NCBI GenBank assembly: GCA_030998225.1
Contig: JAPYXD010000677.1
Location: 12,399,501 to 12,463,500 of the forward strand
Direction: 5' to 3'
DNA from: Diplolepis rosae
Lineage: Eukaryota > Arthropoda > Insecta > Hymenoptera > Diplolepididae
DNA: 64,000 nt
Shown here in pieces: positions 45,801 through 60,800 of this stretch. A program made the position numbers and the translations under genes. Under the pieces are notes generated by a model. That model was not told where the DNA came from. It made no database searches and saw only the letters and a program-made list of their open reading frames with translations. How positions within the stretch are numbered: the stretch's first letter is position 1; each line of letters starts with the position of its first letter.

Positions 45801-48800
45801 CTATATTCAAAAAATGGTACTCGAGAACTGCTCCCAATATAAAGGGACTGCATGTAAGACCAAATACTACTCGCTTGTATCGAAAGACTACAAGTTTTCC
45901 ATTTCTATACCAAAGAAAACGCAAAAAATCACGATCCTTTTTATTAATTTCTATTTGTAAGAAAGCCTTGCGAATGTCCGCTATTACTGCGATATTGTGT
46001 TCTCGGAATCTGAATAGGGACGCTGGAACTAACTCGATTAAATTAGGACCTTTCTCGAGGCATTGGTTTAAAGAGGGAAACCCCTTTTCACATGCTGATG
46101 CATCAAAAACCGGTCTAATTTTAGTGGTACTCTCTAGCTTGACAACATGAGGATGAGGCAAATAGTGAGAAAAAAGATTCAGCTCGTTTTCCGGTACAAT
46201 CTCTATGATGCCCTCTTCAACCCATTCCTTAAAGACCTTGTCATATTCGTTAAAAAGGCCGTCTTTACCCAATTTTTCCACTGTACTATTTAACCTAATT
46301 TTAGCCAAATCGAAATTACTCGACACCGGTGCATGATCTTCAATCCAAGGCAAATCGACAGAATAACGGTTAGAATCATTTAAGAAAACTGATTTCAAAA
46401 AATTCTCTTTTAGAATTTGTTCCCGTAAACTCTGTTCCAAATTTTCTTCGGGATCTTTAATTCCTAACACATCCAGATTCCATAATTCCGAAACCTTTGC
46501 ATCGGATACCAACATTGAAACGGCCGTCGTCGCGGTATCTGATCGTTCAGTATTCGAAACCTGGCCCATGACCGTCCAACCAAAAACTGTTTGTATAACA
46601 GTAAGACCATTTGATAAATCGTGTTTCTGACCCGTCATGATTTTACCCGCAATGTCCGCGCCTATGAGAACGTCTATCGAGTCATCAAAATTTTCATCAC
46701 TCGAATCTAAATCGCCTAGGGAAATGTGTTTGTCTTTCAATTCCTCAACCTATTCGGTTCTCTTTACACTTGGAATATCTGCACATATAACATCTTTACT
46801 CATGGCTCGAAAATTGCACGCATAATCACCCCCAATACTCTTCATACGAACTAAATATATATCATGTGGCTGACTCTGTGTTTTTACACCACCAAATAAG
46901 GAATGAGCAATCTTTACTTTTCCGGTCGATTCATAACCTAAAAACTCTACGGCACTTGCTTTAATATAGGGTCGTTGAGAACCGCCATTAATTACTGCTC
47001 GAGCATATTTTACTTTATTATCCGAGTACAACCTAACGCGTATCGTTTGTAGATAAACATCCGGTAGACTACAGAAACTTGCAAGGTTCTGTTCAACGAC
47101 TTTATTTTCTACTGGTGATTCGATTTTGCTAGACTTTGGATTGCTCGAATTATTGCAAAGATCCGGACAAAAAAGTATCACGTGACGATTTCTGCACCAG
47201 CCACATGATAATCTGACTCTACAGTCTCTTGAACGATGCCCTCGTTTCAAACATTTAAAACAACAACTATTCTCTTTAATGATATTTTTCCTAACCTCGA
47301 AAGACAATTTTTTCGCTTTATCACACGCGGAATTCTCATGGTTATCCTTACAAAAGATGCAATTATTGCGTTTCTCCTCAGTGGAAAGTAGAGCGCTGGC
47401 TGTGGCCATCTCCTGCGTTGAGTCTGTCTTACCTCTGGATCCTCTGGTCCTCTCCCTTTTTTCGTTTTCCGCTTACATAGTAAAACCGTTGACCACCATG
47501 GTTATTCTTTCTTCGTTTTTGACCTCCGCTTCCAAAAATTTGAACAGCTTTGTCAAGCGATCTGTCGTTTCAGCACCGTCTGCAGGGGTAGCGTTGTTCA
47601 TGGCAGAGCGTTGCCACGTCCGTAGAATTTTCTCAGGAAGCGAAGACTCGACCAAAGGATAAAGCATTATCGCGCAATTATCCGTCGCTACACCGAGTGT
47701 TTCCAATGCGCGAATATGCGCTGATATTTTGTCAAAAACATCTGACACACTCGTCTTTTTTCCTTTATTCGTGGCATTTTGAAGTACCAGCGAAAGTAGT
47801 TCGCGCGTATAATACTCGACAAGCAAATCATCTCGCCCAATTCGATTTTTGAGACTATCAAATGCCTTCTCGTAATTTTCTGCTGTAGTCGAATAGCCTT
47901 GTACAACATTTTCAGCTTTCGACCCTTTCTCCATAGCTTGCTTCAAGTACTCCAACTTATCTTCTTTAGAAACACTATCGTCCTCGTGGATTTTTCGGAA
48001 ATGGGACCAAAATTGTAGCCACCTGCCAACACTTCCACTAAACTTTGGTATTTCCAGCGTGGGTCTCTTGAACGGTTTTTTACCACGTAAAACTGATCCA
48101 CTGGCTACAGCCATCCCTTGCTGGTTATTTTCTTCTTTGGATTGATCACTTAGACTCAGTTTCGCCATAAAAAATTGGAGTTGATATACCTCGTGCGACG
48201 CAATGTCTTTCTCGACATCTTCTTCGGATATATCTGAAGAGATCAATAATTCGATCATAACTGTTGTTGTTAAATAAATAATTATTGTTAACTGAAGTGC
48301 AATGTCAGTTATTTAAAAAGTTAATCCTTACTGACTTGGGAAGTAGGCTCCCAACTCCGATGTACACAAAAGCCTATACTCCACGCTCTCCTAGCGATCT
48401 CTAGCGGTGACCGCCAGTTCTATTCAAATTCAAATCTTGACAATACCTCTTATTTTGAAAAAATGTTAAAATGCAAATGCATTTTTCATCTTATTATCCG
48501 AAATCGTAAATCACGTAAGCCTAATAATTCATGATCTGTAAAAAAGATCAAATTTTCATTTCGAACATATAAATATATTTTTAAATAATATATATATATG
48601 AATAAGTGAAAAAATGAAGATATATAAATAAAAAAACAAATATATTCAAACAATAAATTGGCATGAGAGAGAAGAATGGAGTTAATTCAATAATGAGTTG
48701 CCACTCTTAGCAAATGGCTATATTTATTTCGTTAAAGTTTTATTGAGCGTCGGTAACTGTATGTGTCATCATTTTTGATGATAAACAAAGAGTGAGGCAT

Positions 48801-51800
48801 AATTGTTAAGCAATTTGACGTATAAAAGAAGCGATTTATCATAGTTGGATAAATATTTTTCAAAAAAAAGGTGTGCTTTACTTATTTGGGGGTAATTTTA
48901 TTGAATGTAGACTTATTGTTTAGTAACTTTGCGCCAACTTTTATTTCATTTATGGATTATATCTGCGTAAACAAATACTATACTATAAAATTTATCCTAA
49001 TTATCTTCTGATTAAAACATAAAATTATCTAACCATTAAAAAAATACAGTATTTTATTTTTCCACTTCTGCTATAATAATTATTATTCAATTTCTTATTT
49101 TTAAAACTGTTAAAATCACTTAACTTTAAAATTTATTATCGAAAGTTTGATAACAACGCTTGCGATTCATAAGTACTATATCTGAAGTAAAAATATTAAT
49201 TAGTTTGGCTTTCGGAGCGAAATGAAGTCAAAATTATGGACGAATTTTCTTTTTACAAAAATACAGTTTTTTTCGTTTATTACAAAAACAGTAAAAGACA
49301 CAACTTTTTTAAGGGGGTCGTCTACCTTCACGCAAAAATTTCGAACATATTTTCAACGATGGTTTGCGAAAACACTACACATGATACTAAGGAATGGTTT
49401 TCTGTATTTTATTAGCACACTCTTAGACTTAAAAAAAATTGTTTTTTCAAAATCGCGACCTTGAAACGTCCTTGACCGCGCCTCCGCAAAAACGTTACAG
49501 TCGACGTTGTGGCACGATTTCGCCATTCCGGTTTCTTGAAACAAAAAAACGAAAAGATGTCTTTAATAATGTTTAATAATGCTGTTGAATCAATAGCATT
49601 TCTTTCCAAAAGCATGTATATCACGGATTCAAATCAATATGCTATAGAATTGGTAACATATTTATTGGTTCTTGTAGTATATTTTTATGAATTCATAGTA
49701 TACATGCTTTTGGAAAGAAATGCTTTTGATTCAATAGCATTTTTTTCTCAGTGCAGAGGCTCAATTGCAATTATTTTTTCTAATCATATTACGATTGTGA
49801 ATCTTTGATCTATACCCTATAATCGATTGTATGCTATATACGATCTATAATTGTTGATATATGATCTATTGTCCATTATACAGAGTGAGTTTTTTATCTT
49901 GAGGCATCGAAATATCTTAAGAAATATGCATCGTACCAAAAAACTGTGCAAAATAAAAATTGTTGGTTTTCGAGGAGGAAAGCGGCTGCAAAAATTTCTT
50001 GAGATGTTTCGATGTGTCAAGGGCAATAGAAAGATCCGGGCTCTAATCCTGGCACAGTCGAAAGTGTCTCTTTTCCCACAGAAGGATTTCAATTATAGAT
50101 AATATAAAATAATTACAGGGATGTCCCTAAACTGGACATATTTATGCTAAACTAATTAAATGCCAATAATAAACTAACAGATGGTAGGAGTTATAAATAT
50201 ATATAATAATTCGACTTTTGTACACATATTTGCAGCGGATGCAAAGTTGTCTTCATCATCATCATCATCATCCACTATACCTCTTGATGAATTTGGAGAG
50301 ATACAGCATAATTCTGTAGTTTATTTTAAAAATGAATACAACGTTAAATTGGGTGCAGGGATTTGTGTACAACTCGGAGGCAAAAAAAAGATCTTAGTAA
50401 GCAGTAAATTTGTACCAGGAATCGCTGCATTCAGGTTTGAATTTTATGTAAATGGTATGATAAAGACAGGAACAGCTTATAAGTATGGAAGACACGAAGA
50501 TATTGTGGAATTGTCGGTTAGTATTTTATTTACAAGCGCTTTTTCTAACTATGAAACGGCGAAAGCGACTCGTGTTACATTCAACGTAATTTCAATTTAA
50601 AAATTTTACCTGATCTCAATGAAACCTTTATGCCCCGGTGGGATCGCCGTACATATATTGTACCTATGAAAGGTGTCCCTGAAGAACTCTGCTTTCCTCT
50701 AGAGCCAGATAGAGAATGAAGCGAAGGCTTGTCTCTCTATTCAAAGTTGAATATTAAAAGAAGAATTTCAACTCAATATACTAATCAAATTAACTAATTT
50801 GAAACCTAAAGTTACGAACTCGTGAAAAGAAGAAAGATAATGGGAAGTTATTAATACCATACTGAGAGGGGTAAGAAATGACCTACAATGAGAAAAAATT
50901 GCTATTAAATCAAAAGCATGTATCCTATTAATTCATAAAAACATACTACATGAACCAATAAGTATGTTACTAATTCTATAGCATATTGATTTGAATCCAT
51001 GATATACATGCTTTTAGAAAGAAATGCTATTGATTCAACAGCATTTTTTTCTCATTATAATGACGTAAAACACGTCCCAAACTTGCTCTTGAATGTATGG
51101 TGATAAAATCCCACAGTAATGTTCAAAAAAACATATGTATCGCTAATTTTAGTGACATTTTTACAGCAGTTGAACTAAAATGGTAGTTGTATCCAAATAT
51201 ATTTGTATACAATTACTTTTTTCATTGTCGGGCTGTGATATTTATCGTAGAAATATGTTTAGTTGCGTTCTTTACTTGATTTTAATTCGAGAAATTATAT
51301 CGTCTGTAAAAAAAAAAACTAATGAAATTTTGAGTTGATGTAAAAACTATAGAGCACGCACCTGTAGTTGGTAACACTAAATGCCCACTTAATACGTAAT
51401 TGAAATTAAAAAATTATACCATCGGTAAAAGCTAACGTTCGCGCTACCGTTCGTGAGGTTCAGGCAACAGAATACCAACCAAACCCAGTTCAGTTATCGA
51501 AATCGAATTTTCGTTTATGATTCCTTTTTCATAAAGTATATGTATAAGTCGTTGTAGTATTATGCATTGGCATTGGGTCAGCTCATTTCCATAAGAGATA
51601 AATTATTAAAAGAACATGTCCTAGATATAAAAAGCAAGAAGCATGTTTAAAAAGATAAAAATGGCAAATGTTTCGGCCACAAATGAGGGCCCTTGTTAGT
51701 GCCAGCTAATTTTATGAACTTGATGACTAAGCTGTAAGCGTGCAAAAAATTATTATTTATAGTAAAACTAGATTTTTTTGTTTTTTGTTTTGTTTTCTTA

Positions 51801-54800
51801 AGTAGCATATTTTATTTAAAAAACGTGCAAGGAACTTATGCAATGGGGCAAGCTCCAAGTCGTTCAGGAACCAGACCGCTCCTAAACCACAGTCATCCAA
51901 AAACGAGAAAAAATCTCCTGTTTAGTCGATTCGTAAAGAGTGTAACCGCAAAATTTCTTCTTCTTGAAGGCACACACAAGAACCACGTATAAATAATGAT
52001 ATTTTTATATGCACATCACAGAACACAGATACACGAACGCGGAAGGACGAAGTTTCTTAAGAGTAAATTTTTAATACAAATTTATTTTATTTTTAATTTT
52101 CGATTTGCTTGACTCCCTTTTAGAAACAGAGGCAGCAGATAAAATTAGCCGCACACTCTGTTCAGTATCAAAAAGGAAACTGCTTTGGAAAGAGAGCAGT
52201 ACAGTTTAAAAACTAGCGTAAAGAATTAATATATACACTGACCATTTGTTGTAAAGGGTCAAGTTCCAAAACGCATAAACATACCCCATACACAGTCTAT
52301 GTCCTGGCTACTCGAGACCCAAATACACTTGAGTGTTCGAAGAGAGGAGAGAAAAAAAAGTTTAAGACCACATGTTTGGAGAATACTTCAGAAGAAGCAA
52401 TTTGAATTCAAGGGAAATGTTATATTTTTAAAGGTCATATTTTTTTAAAAATTATTTTTTATTTTATTTTATTTATTTTTTAATTTTTTTAAATTTCATA
52501 TACATAAAAAAGGGGGGTTGCGACGCAATGAAGAAGGCTATGTTTTCTGCCGTTTTAGTGTATAAGAATGCATTATTTAATGTGTATAAAATGTTACGTA
52601 AGGCCTAATACATTTACATTGCTCGCATAATTTTATGGCAGTAGCGGTCGCGAAATTCAATGTCTCTGGGATTATATTATAAAGAAACATGTTAAAAATG
52701 ATTAGGACGCGTATTTGCTTTATTTCTCCAATATGATATACATTAAGAATTAATTCAACGGAATATAGGATTTGTGAGGGAGAAAATTTAAATTAAATTT
52801 AGCAACGCTGAATATGTGTAGAATGTATTGATTACTTGATAACAATGCTGAGTATGAAAATTCAACATCTCAGTGGATATATTTAGCGTAATGTTATGTT
52901 TATAACCAATGGCAGGCGCGAATTTTCAATTATCTTGGAGATTATATTTAGATTTTCGCTTTCATAAATGATATATTCTGCTGCATTAATTCTTAATGAA
53001 TATCGTATCGCAGTAAAGGCTGCTACGCGCTCAACTCATACGTCTAAACATTACGCTACATATATCCACTGAGATTTTGAATTTTCATACTCAGCATTGT
53101 TATCAAGTAACCAATACATTCTACACATATTCAGCGCTACTAAACATTTTTATTCATGCGAGTTGAACTTTTAATATACATTTAATCTTTATATTATAAT
53201 CCCCGAGACATTGAATTTCGCGACCGTTACTGTCATAAAATTATGCGAGCAATGTAAACGTATTAGGCCTTACATAACACTTTATACACATAGAATAATG
53301 CATTCTTATACACTAAAACGGAAAGAAACATAGCCTTCTTCATTGCCTCGAAACCCCCCTTTTATATATATATGAAATTAAAAAAATTAAATTAGAAAAT
53401 AAATAAAATAAAATAAAAAATATGACCTTTAATGGTATATTATGTGCCTAGGCGCCTAATGAGGGTTATTACGCGACGAGCGACAATGCTCGCAGGAGAT
53501 CGAAGCCGAGGCGCGATCAGTCCTGCGAGCATTTTAAGCGAGTCTCGTAATTACCCGAATTGTGTGCATTGTCACATATTCTATTTTATGTGACTTCGGT
53601 GCGTATACGAGTTTTTATGCGTACACTCGAATCTAATCTAGTATTCATCATGATTCGCGTCCATTGAACTTGATATTTCGCGACTAGTTCCGGCCATTTT
53701 GATTTTCTCGATCTTGTGTAGTAGTTACGTATTGTAAAAGACGCATGCGCAGTTCAAATGTACAAGGCTTTGTTAGTACGGTGCCAACGCTGTACGAAGA
53801 AGAAAAATAAGAAGAAGATTACGCTCCGCTGTATCGTTATAGGCACATGCGCAGTTCAATTTTTACATTACATTCCTCTGTGTCGTAATACACAACATTA
53901 CTCTACTCTCAACTGTAGCGTAAAAACGAGTTTACGCGCCGGAGGCACATAACAGTATATTACGTGCCTAGGCGCACAATGAGGTTTATTGAGCGACGAG
54001 CGACAATGCACGCAGGAGATCGAAGCCAAGGCGTAGTCGAGGCGTAGGTGAGACGTAGCTGATGCAAAGCCGAGACGAAGCCAAGACGAAGCCGAGGCGC
54101 GATCAGTCCTGTGAGCATTGTCGCGAGTCTCGTAATTTCCCGAATTGTGTGCATTGGCACGTATTCTATTTTATGTGACTTTGGCGCGTTTAAGAGTTTT
54201 TATGCGTGCACTGGAATCTAATCTAGTATTGTAGTTGTTTGCGGCGCTAGTCATTACACTTGATATTTCGCGACTAGTCCCGGCCATTTTAATCTTATCG
54301 ATCTTGTGTAGTAGTAGCGGATATTAATAGACGCATGCGCAGTTCAAATATACAAGGCTTTGTCAGTAGTGTGCTAACGCTGTACGAAGAAGAAGAAGAA
54401 TAAGAAGAAGATTGTGCTCCGCTGTATGGCTATAGGCGCATGCGCAGTTCAATTTTTACATTACATTCCTCTGTAGCGCAATACACAACATTGCGCTACT
54501 CTTATCTGTAGCGAAAAAACGAGTTTACGTGCCGGAGGCACATAAAAATATAATATTTCCCTTGAATTCAAATTGCTTCTCCTGAAGTATTCTCCAAACA
54601 TGTGGTCTTAAACTTTTTTTTCTCTCCTCTCTTCGAACACTCAAGTGTATTTGGGTCTCGAGTAGCCAGGACATAGACTGTGTATGGGGTATGTTTATGC
54701 GTTTTGGAACTTGACCCTTTACAACAAATGGTCAGTGTATATATTAATTCTTTACGCTAGTTTTTAAACTGTACTGCTCTCTTTCCAAAGCAGTTTCCTT

Positions 54801-57800
54801 TTTGATACTGAACAGAGTGTGCGGCTAATTTTATCTGCTGCCTCTGTTTCTAAAAGGGAGTCAAGCAAATCGGAAATTAAAAATAAAATAAATTTTTATT
54901 AAAAATTTACTCTTAAAAAACTCCGGCCTTCCGCGTTCGTGTATCTGTGTTCTGTGATGTATATACTTCTCAAAGGTGTTGTGGGCCTGCCTTATGGATA
55001 CTGGTGTTTTTCTTTGCAAAATTAGTGTTTTAAAGGATTTTTAAAAATAAAAATATCATTATTTATACGTGGTTCTTGTGTGTGCCTTCAAGGAAAAGAA
55101 ATTTTGCGGTTACACTCTTTACGAATCCACTAAACAGGAGATTTTTTCTCGTTTTTTGAGGACTGTGGTTTTGGAGCGGTCTGGAGCTTGCCCCACTACA
55201 TTAGTTTCTTGCACGTTTTTTAATAAAATATACTACTTAAGAAAACAAAAAAATCTAGTTTTATTATAAATAATAATTTTTTGCACGCTTACAGCTTAGT
55301 CATTAAGTTCATAAAATTAGCTGGCACTGACGAGGGCCCTCATTTGTGGCCGAAACATTTGATTTTTTATCTTTTTAAACATGCTTCTTGCTTTTTATAT
55401 CTACGACACGTTCTTTTAACAATTTATCCCTGATGGAAATAAGCTGACCCAATGCCAATGCAAAATACTACAACGATTTAAATTTGGGTCAAGATAATAG
55501 TTAAGACATGAACACAAACATGTCACGGAATTATAAGTATAAGATTTGTGTTTAAGGTATGATTTTTCGATATCAAAATATTTTTTTTAAATTTTTAATC
55601 TTTAAAAATTTTTGCTTGTTTCATAATAAAAAAATTTTTATTTCAGTTTATTGAAGATGGAATGGATTATGGCCAAACAGAAATGACATGTGCAGATGTC
55701 TTTGATACTTTCAAATTGAAAAAAGAAATGTCATGTGATGACAACAGTATAACAGCATTAAGATATAAACAGGTACTGTTACATTAGGCTGTGAATAAAA
55801 ATTTTGGGATTGAGAAAATTTTCTTGTCTACACCGAAAAAAGAGTAGTTGTGCCAAATACTTCATCAGTATAGAATTATTTACCAATTTGTATCCTTTGC
55901 CTCAACCATTCAATTATTCGAAGTAACTATTAAATTTGTTGAAGAAGAAATTCAATTAGTTATATCAAATAGTTGATCAGTTGGAGCAAATAATAAAATT
56001 TTATAAAAATTGGTAACTATTAATGTGATTAGCGAAACAAATGTAAACTAATTTATTCAATTCATACAATCGACTTTTAGATATTTAAAGTATTTATTTG
56101 TGGCGCGGTACAAAGAAATCGACCTAACGGTCTCAAAAATCGATTATGGTGTTTTGGTCGGGACATGCTCTATCGAATAGTATTGGAAATCGTCAAATGT
56201 TTGAATCGTGGAAAATCATTCATAAATAACTTGTCAGTTAGTAAAATAGGCCACAGTAATTTTATTGGATGGCGAAACTACTCTTTTTTGTTAATTTTAC
56301 TATTTGTATTGTTATTATAAGAACTCAGGTAAAAAATGAACTACGAAGGTAGTTTTGTGTTAACTATAATAAAAGAGCAGTGTCATATTTGACACGTCAA
56401 AGTAGTACACTACTACTCGTCTGTGCCGGGATTCAAGCTCGTGTCTTTCGATTGCCGGTCGACTGCTCTAACGAAATGAGCTACACAGGCTATTTCACGT
56501 AAGGATTTCAAATTCTTGCAATTTGAATTTAATTTGCATTATTTCCATGTAAAAGTTTGAAATTGTCTACGAGGACACCTGCCGGGAACATTTCCTATCT
56601 GATACGTGACTAGTGATTTTCCAATAATGTTGGCAGTGGCAAAAATTTCAAACTCAACTACCTAATTTGAAAGTTAATATTTTTGAATAACATTTAACTA
56701 ATTAATGAGTAAATCCAATTAAGGGACATAACTAGTTTGACCGCCTGAAAAAAGGTGATTTTGGTGAATTTAAAAAAAAAGTATTCCATCGAATGTTTTA
56801 AAATTTTGCAGATATATTTGCGCATAAATAATGAATACAAAGTAATGTTTTCAAATGAAAATATTCGATTTTCAGCAAGTTATCCGCCATTTCCTGAGTC
56901 TTCAACAAAAATAAAGAACTCCCACAGCTGCAGTGATTGTAGCCTTCACAGTGCCTGAAATAAAAAAAGCCAAAGATTCTATTAAAATAGAATATATTTC
57001 CTATACAATGACCCTCGATTGTAGAAAAAATAATTAAAATGCAACAAAATGGCGGATTTCTGAAAAAAAAATTAAAGTTTTGCTTAAAAATCTGATGGTT
57101 TTTGGCCTGACAAAATTATATTTTTCTTCCAATCATTAAACTGGAGGATCATTGTATGGAAAAACAAAAACACATTAAGTTAAAAAAAGACCCAAGTCGA
57201 TCGGATGATTTGTTATCGAGTTACAGCTGCAGCAAATTTGAAAAATGTAGTTTTGAGAAAAACGCGTTTAAAGATAAAAGTACTGATTTCATTGTTATGA
57301 ATTTTTAAATATTGGATCTATAACTTAATTCGTGCGGTTTTTTTTCGAAATTTGAACGTTTATTTAAGAAAAACTTGGACAATAGTATTATTCAAAGTAT
57401 TGCCCATCTGAAGCTATGAATTTTTACCATCTTTCTGGCAATTTGTGGATTTCATCCCAAAAGAATTGCGCTGGCTTGGCGGCCAAGAATGAATCAAGCC
57501 AATTTTTGATACCCTGTTCTGATGTGAACCGTATTCCAGTGAGGGTGTTCTGCATCGACCGGAACAAATGGTAGTCAGAAGGGGCAAGGTCTGGGCTATA
57601 AGGCGGGTGAAGTAAAACTTCCCATCCGCTGTTTTCCAAATAGCTCTTAACCAAAATAGCAACATGGGGCCGAGCGTTGTCATGATGGAAAATTATTGCC
57701 TCGTGTCTGGTCGCATATTCCGGGCGTTTTTCGGCTACTGCTCTCTTCAAACGCATTAATTGTGTTCGGTAGCGTTCTCCATTGATAGTTTCACTCGGTT

Positions 57801-60800
57801 TTAGCAGCTCATAATACAGCACATCCTTATCCCACCAAATACAGAGCATTACCTTCGCGCCATGGATATTCGGCTTTGCCGTTGATTTGGCTGGTTAGCT
57901 GGGTTTCACATATGATTTTTTGCGCTTGGGGTTGTCGTAATGGATCCATTTTTCATCATCAGTAACAATCCGATGCAAAAATGACTTCTTTTTGTGGGGT
58001 TTTTAAATGGCTGCTTGAGTGACTCCCAAAGATTTTGCGAGCTCTTCTTCAAACTTTTTTGGCTGCCCAGGACGTTCTTCGTCTTCCAAGCCAAAATCAC
58101 CACTTTTAAATCGTGCAAACCACTTTTGGCACTTTCGCTCAGCTAGAGCATGTTCACCATAAACTTCAACTAAAATACGATGACTTTCGGCATCAGTTTT
58201 CTTCATATGAAAGTAATGAAGAAGAACTCCCCGCAAAAACACTTTTTCAGGCACAAATTTCGACATATTTGAGTAAAAAAACATTATTATTGTTTACGCT
58301 TCAAATGAATGACATATACTGAAAAAGACGCACAATGACAGTAGCTTTCCAACGCATGTTCGGAATATTGGAACGATGGAATAATAATCAAGTTACGCCA
58401 TATCTTAGCAAATCGCACGAATTAAGTTATAGATCCAATATCATACCTAGAGCTAATCTGCTATTCCAGGCTCATACAATTTATCTTCCTCTTCTTCTAA
58501 AAGCGCCTGCAGGGCTGTTGAAAAATGCAAAAAAAAACAAAATCGAAATTTTCATGATTTCAAATTAGTTGTCCCCCTTAATTTAGAGTGAAATTCGCGT
58601 AACCAAAAGTAAAATTTCAACTAATTCATAGTAAAAATTCCTTACTGATTGATCAGATTTAGAGAGTGCGTAAATTACTGCACAGCTCACACAATAGCTG
58701 TCACATGATGAACCAAAAAAGTTACTTAAGGGCATGTGACACTTAGCAAATTAGCGAATATTATTGATTTTAGGTTTCTACATGTTTGTGTCCAAAATTC
58801 ATGAAATTTTGTTTCCAAAATTTGAGAAAGAGTAAAGAAGATAAATGCGGACGTATATAGACTACTTTTGGTTCGAAAAATAAAAAAAATTCCAATTTTA
58901 GCAAAACCTATCGAAATTTTTTTTTCTATTATCAAAACCAAAAGTAGTCTATCTATCTACGTCCAATTTTACCTTCTCTATCATTTCCCAAATTTTGAAA
59001 TAAAATTTTATGTATTGTATTTTGGGCGTAAACATGTAGAAACTGAACCAAGTCGTTTACATTAACTTACTACTCTTCTCAAGTATCATATGCCCTTAAA
59101 GATGTGTAAAAAGCGCTTCAAAGATGTGATTAATTCTCAAAATGCCAAAGACTAGACAAGGCATATGAATAAAAACGGAACGGATAAGTATATCTCTAAA
59201 TATATAAATTCTGTCAAAAAAGTACCGGGAATGGATCATTCAAAAAGCCCGCTTAAAGAGATTGTCAAAAACCTTTTTGACGCTAAGTTGGCACTACTGT
59301 GCCTACTTTGAAGGCGATAAAATATATTTGGATGAATAATAAATAGTTTGTGTTTTATTGATCAATTCCCGGTACTTTTTTGACGGAATGTACACGGAAA
59401 AAATTTGTCGCTAAAATTTAACAGGCTATTCGAAGAGTCGTGGACAGAAAGTAAAATCGGAGAGAGTCTTGTAAGGTTTCAATGACTTTTAGGAAATAGT
59501 AGAAAAAAGTCGAATAACTTTTAGAAAACGAGGTCGAAGAAAAAAAGTCGCGTATTTACTATTATAAAAGAATTTTAAACACTAACTGATCTTTTCTAAG
59601 AAGTAATGAAAAGTTTCATAATCTTTGGATTCATTTGTCATATAATTTTAAGACTATCGAATAATTTGAAATGAAAGTAATTGTATTCTAAAGTCCATCA
59701 GATTTTATATGCCGTCTTCTAAAATTTTCTCGACACTCACAAAAAGCGATGTGCAGAAACGTAATTTGTAGCACCGCACAGCAGACAATGCAGCTCGGCT
59801 TTATGTTTTTGTAATAATTTTGGTTAGATTTTGAGATTACATGTCGTTTGGTTTCGTTTGAATCTGGATTGAAGCATACATTGAAGAATTAGTTCCGAGT
59901 AAGTATATGTATGTTTACCTTGATAAAGTGTATTACGTGACATTTGAAATTTATCTATTATTTTAGTTTTGCCTTCAAACTCTGAATGTGATCCAAATAT
60001 TTTACACAAGTCTCCACGACATGTATCGGCTATGCGGGTTAAGGCGTGCGATTAGAATTGGGTTAGGATGCATGCGTGCGTGCGAGCGTTCGATTCGCGG
60101 TGCTGCGAAGTGTTCATAAAAAATTGCGTTTCTGTAACGTTGTACAGTGTTAAATATAATGGTAAGTTCATATTAGGATTATATAGGTAGTGTAGAAGTG
60201 AAAAATAATTAACTATATAAGTGCAGGATCATATCACAGAAAATAATATTTTCCTTTTTACACTGTTCAACATTTTCTTCGACTGTCACTTAGACTTTCG
60301 ATGCCTGGTTTAGAGAAAATGGAACCCAACCCACGATGTTTTAAATTTTCCGCGACTGTCACTTAAACTTCCGAATTTACGTTTTACATTTTCAGCGATT
60401 ATCTATCATATTCTTCAATAAGGAGGTTCATAATATTTATTCGACTTTCTAACCTATCCACGAGTATTACACAAAGTTGATGACTTTTTAAGCGACAAAT
60501 TTTTTCCGTGTATGTACCTATATTTTGTATTTTTGTAAATTAAATGCTAACACTGAATTAGCTTTTTTTGGAGGGTAATAAGATTCACGACACACACGTA
60601 GAGGTCGTTTTTCAATGTTACTTTAAATTAGATACTAAAGTTTATAATCAAGAGTTTTTGTCAGCCAAAACTGAAGAGCCATACATTTCTCGGCTTTAGC
60701 TTATATTCTACTTATTGTTCATGGTGCACTCCTACCAGCTACATATCTCATAATAATTATAGCTAATAATTTGAAATACGCATAATGTGGTCTCCTTACT

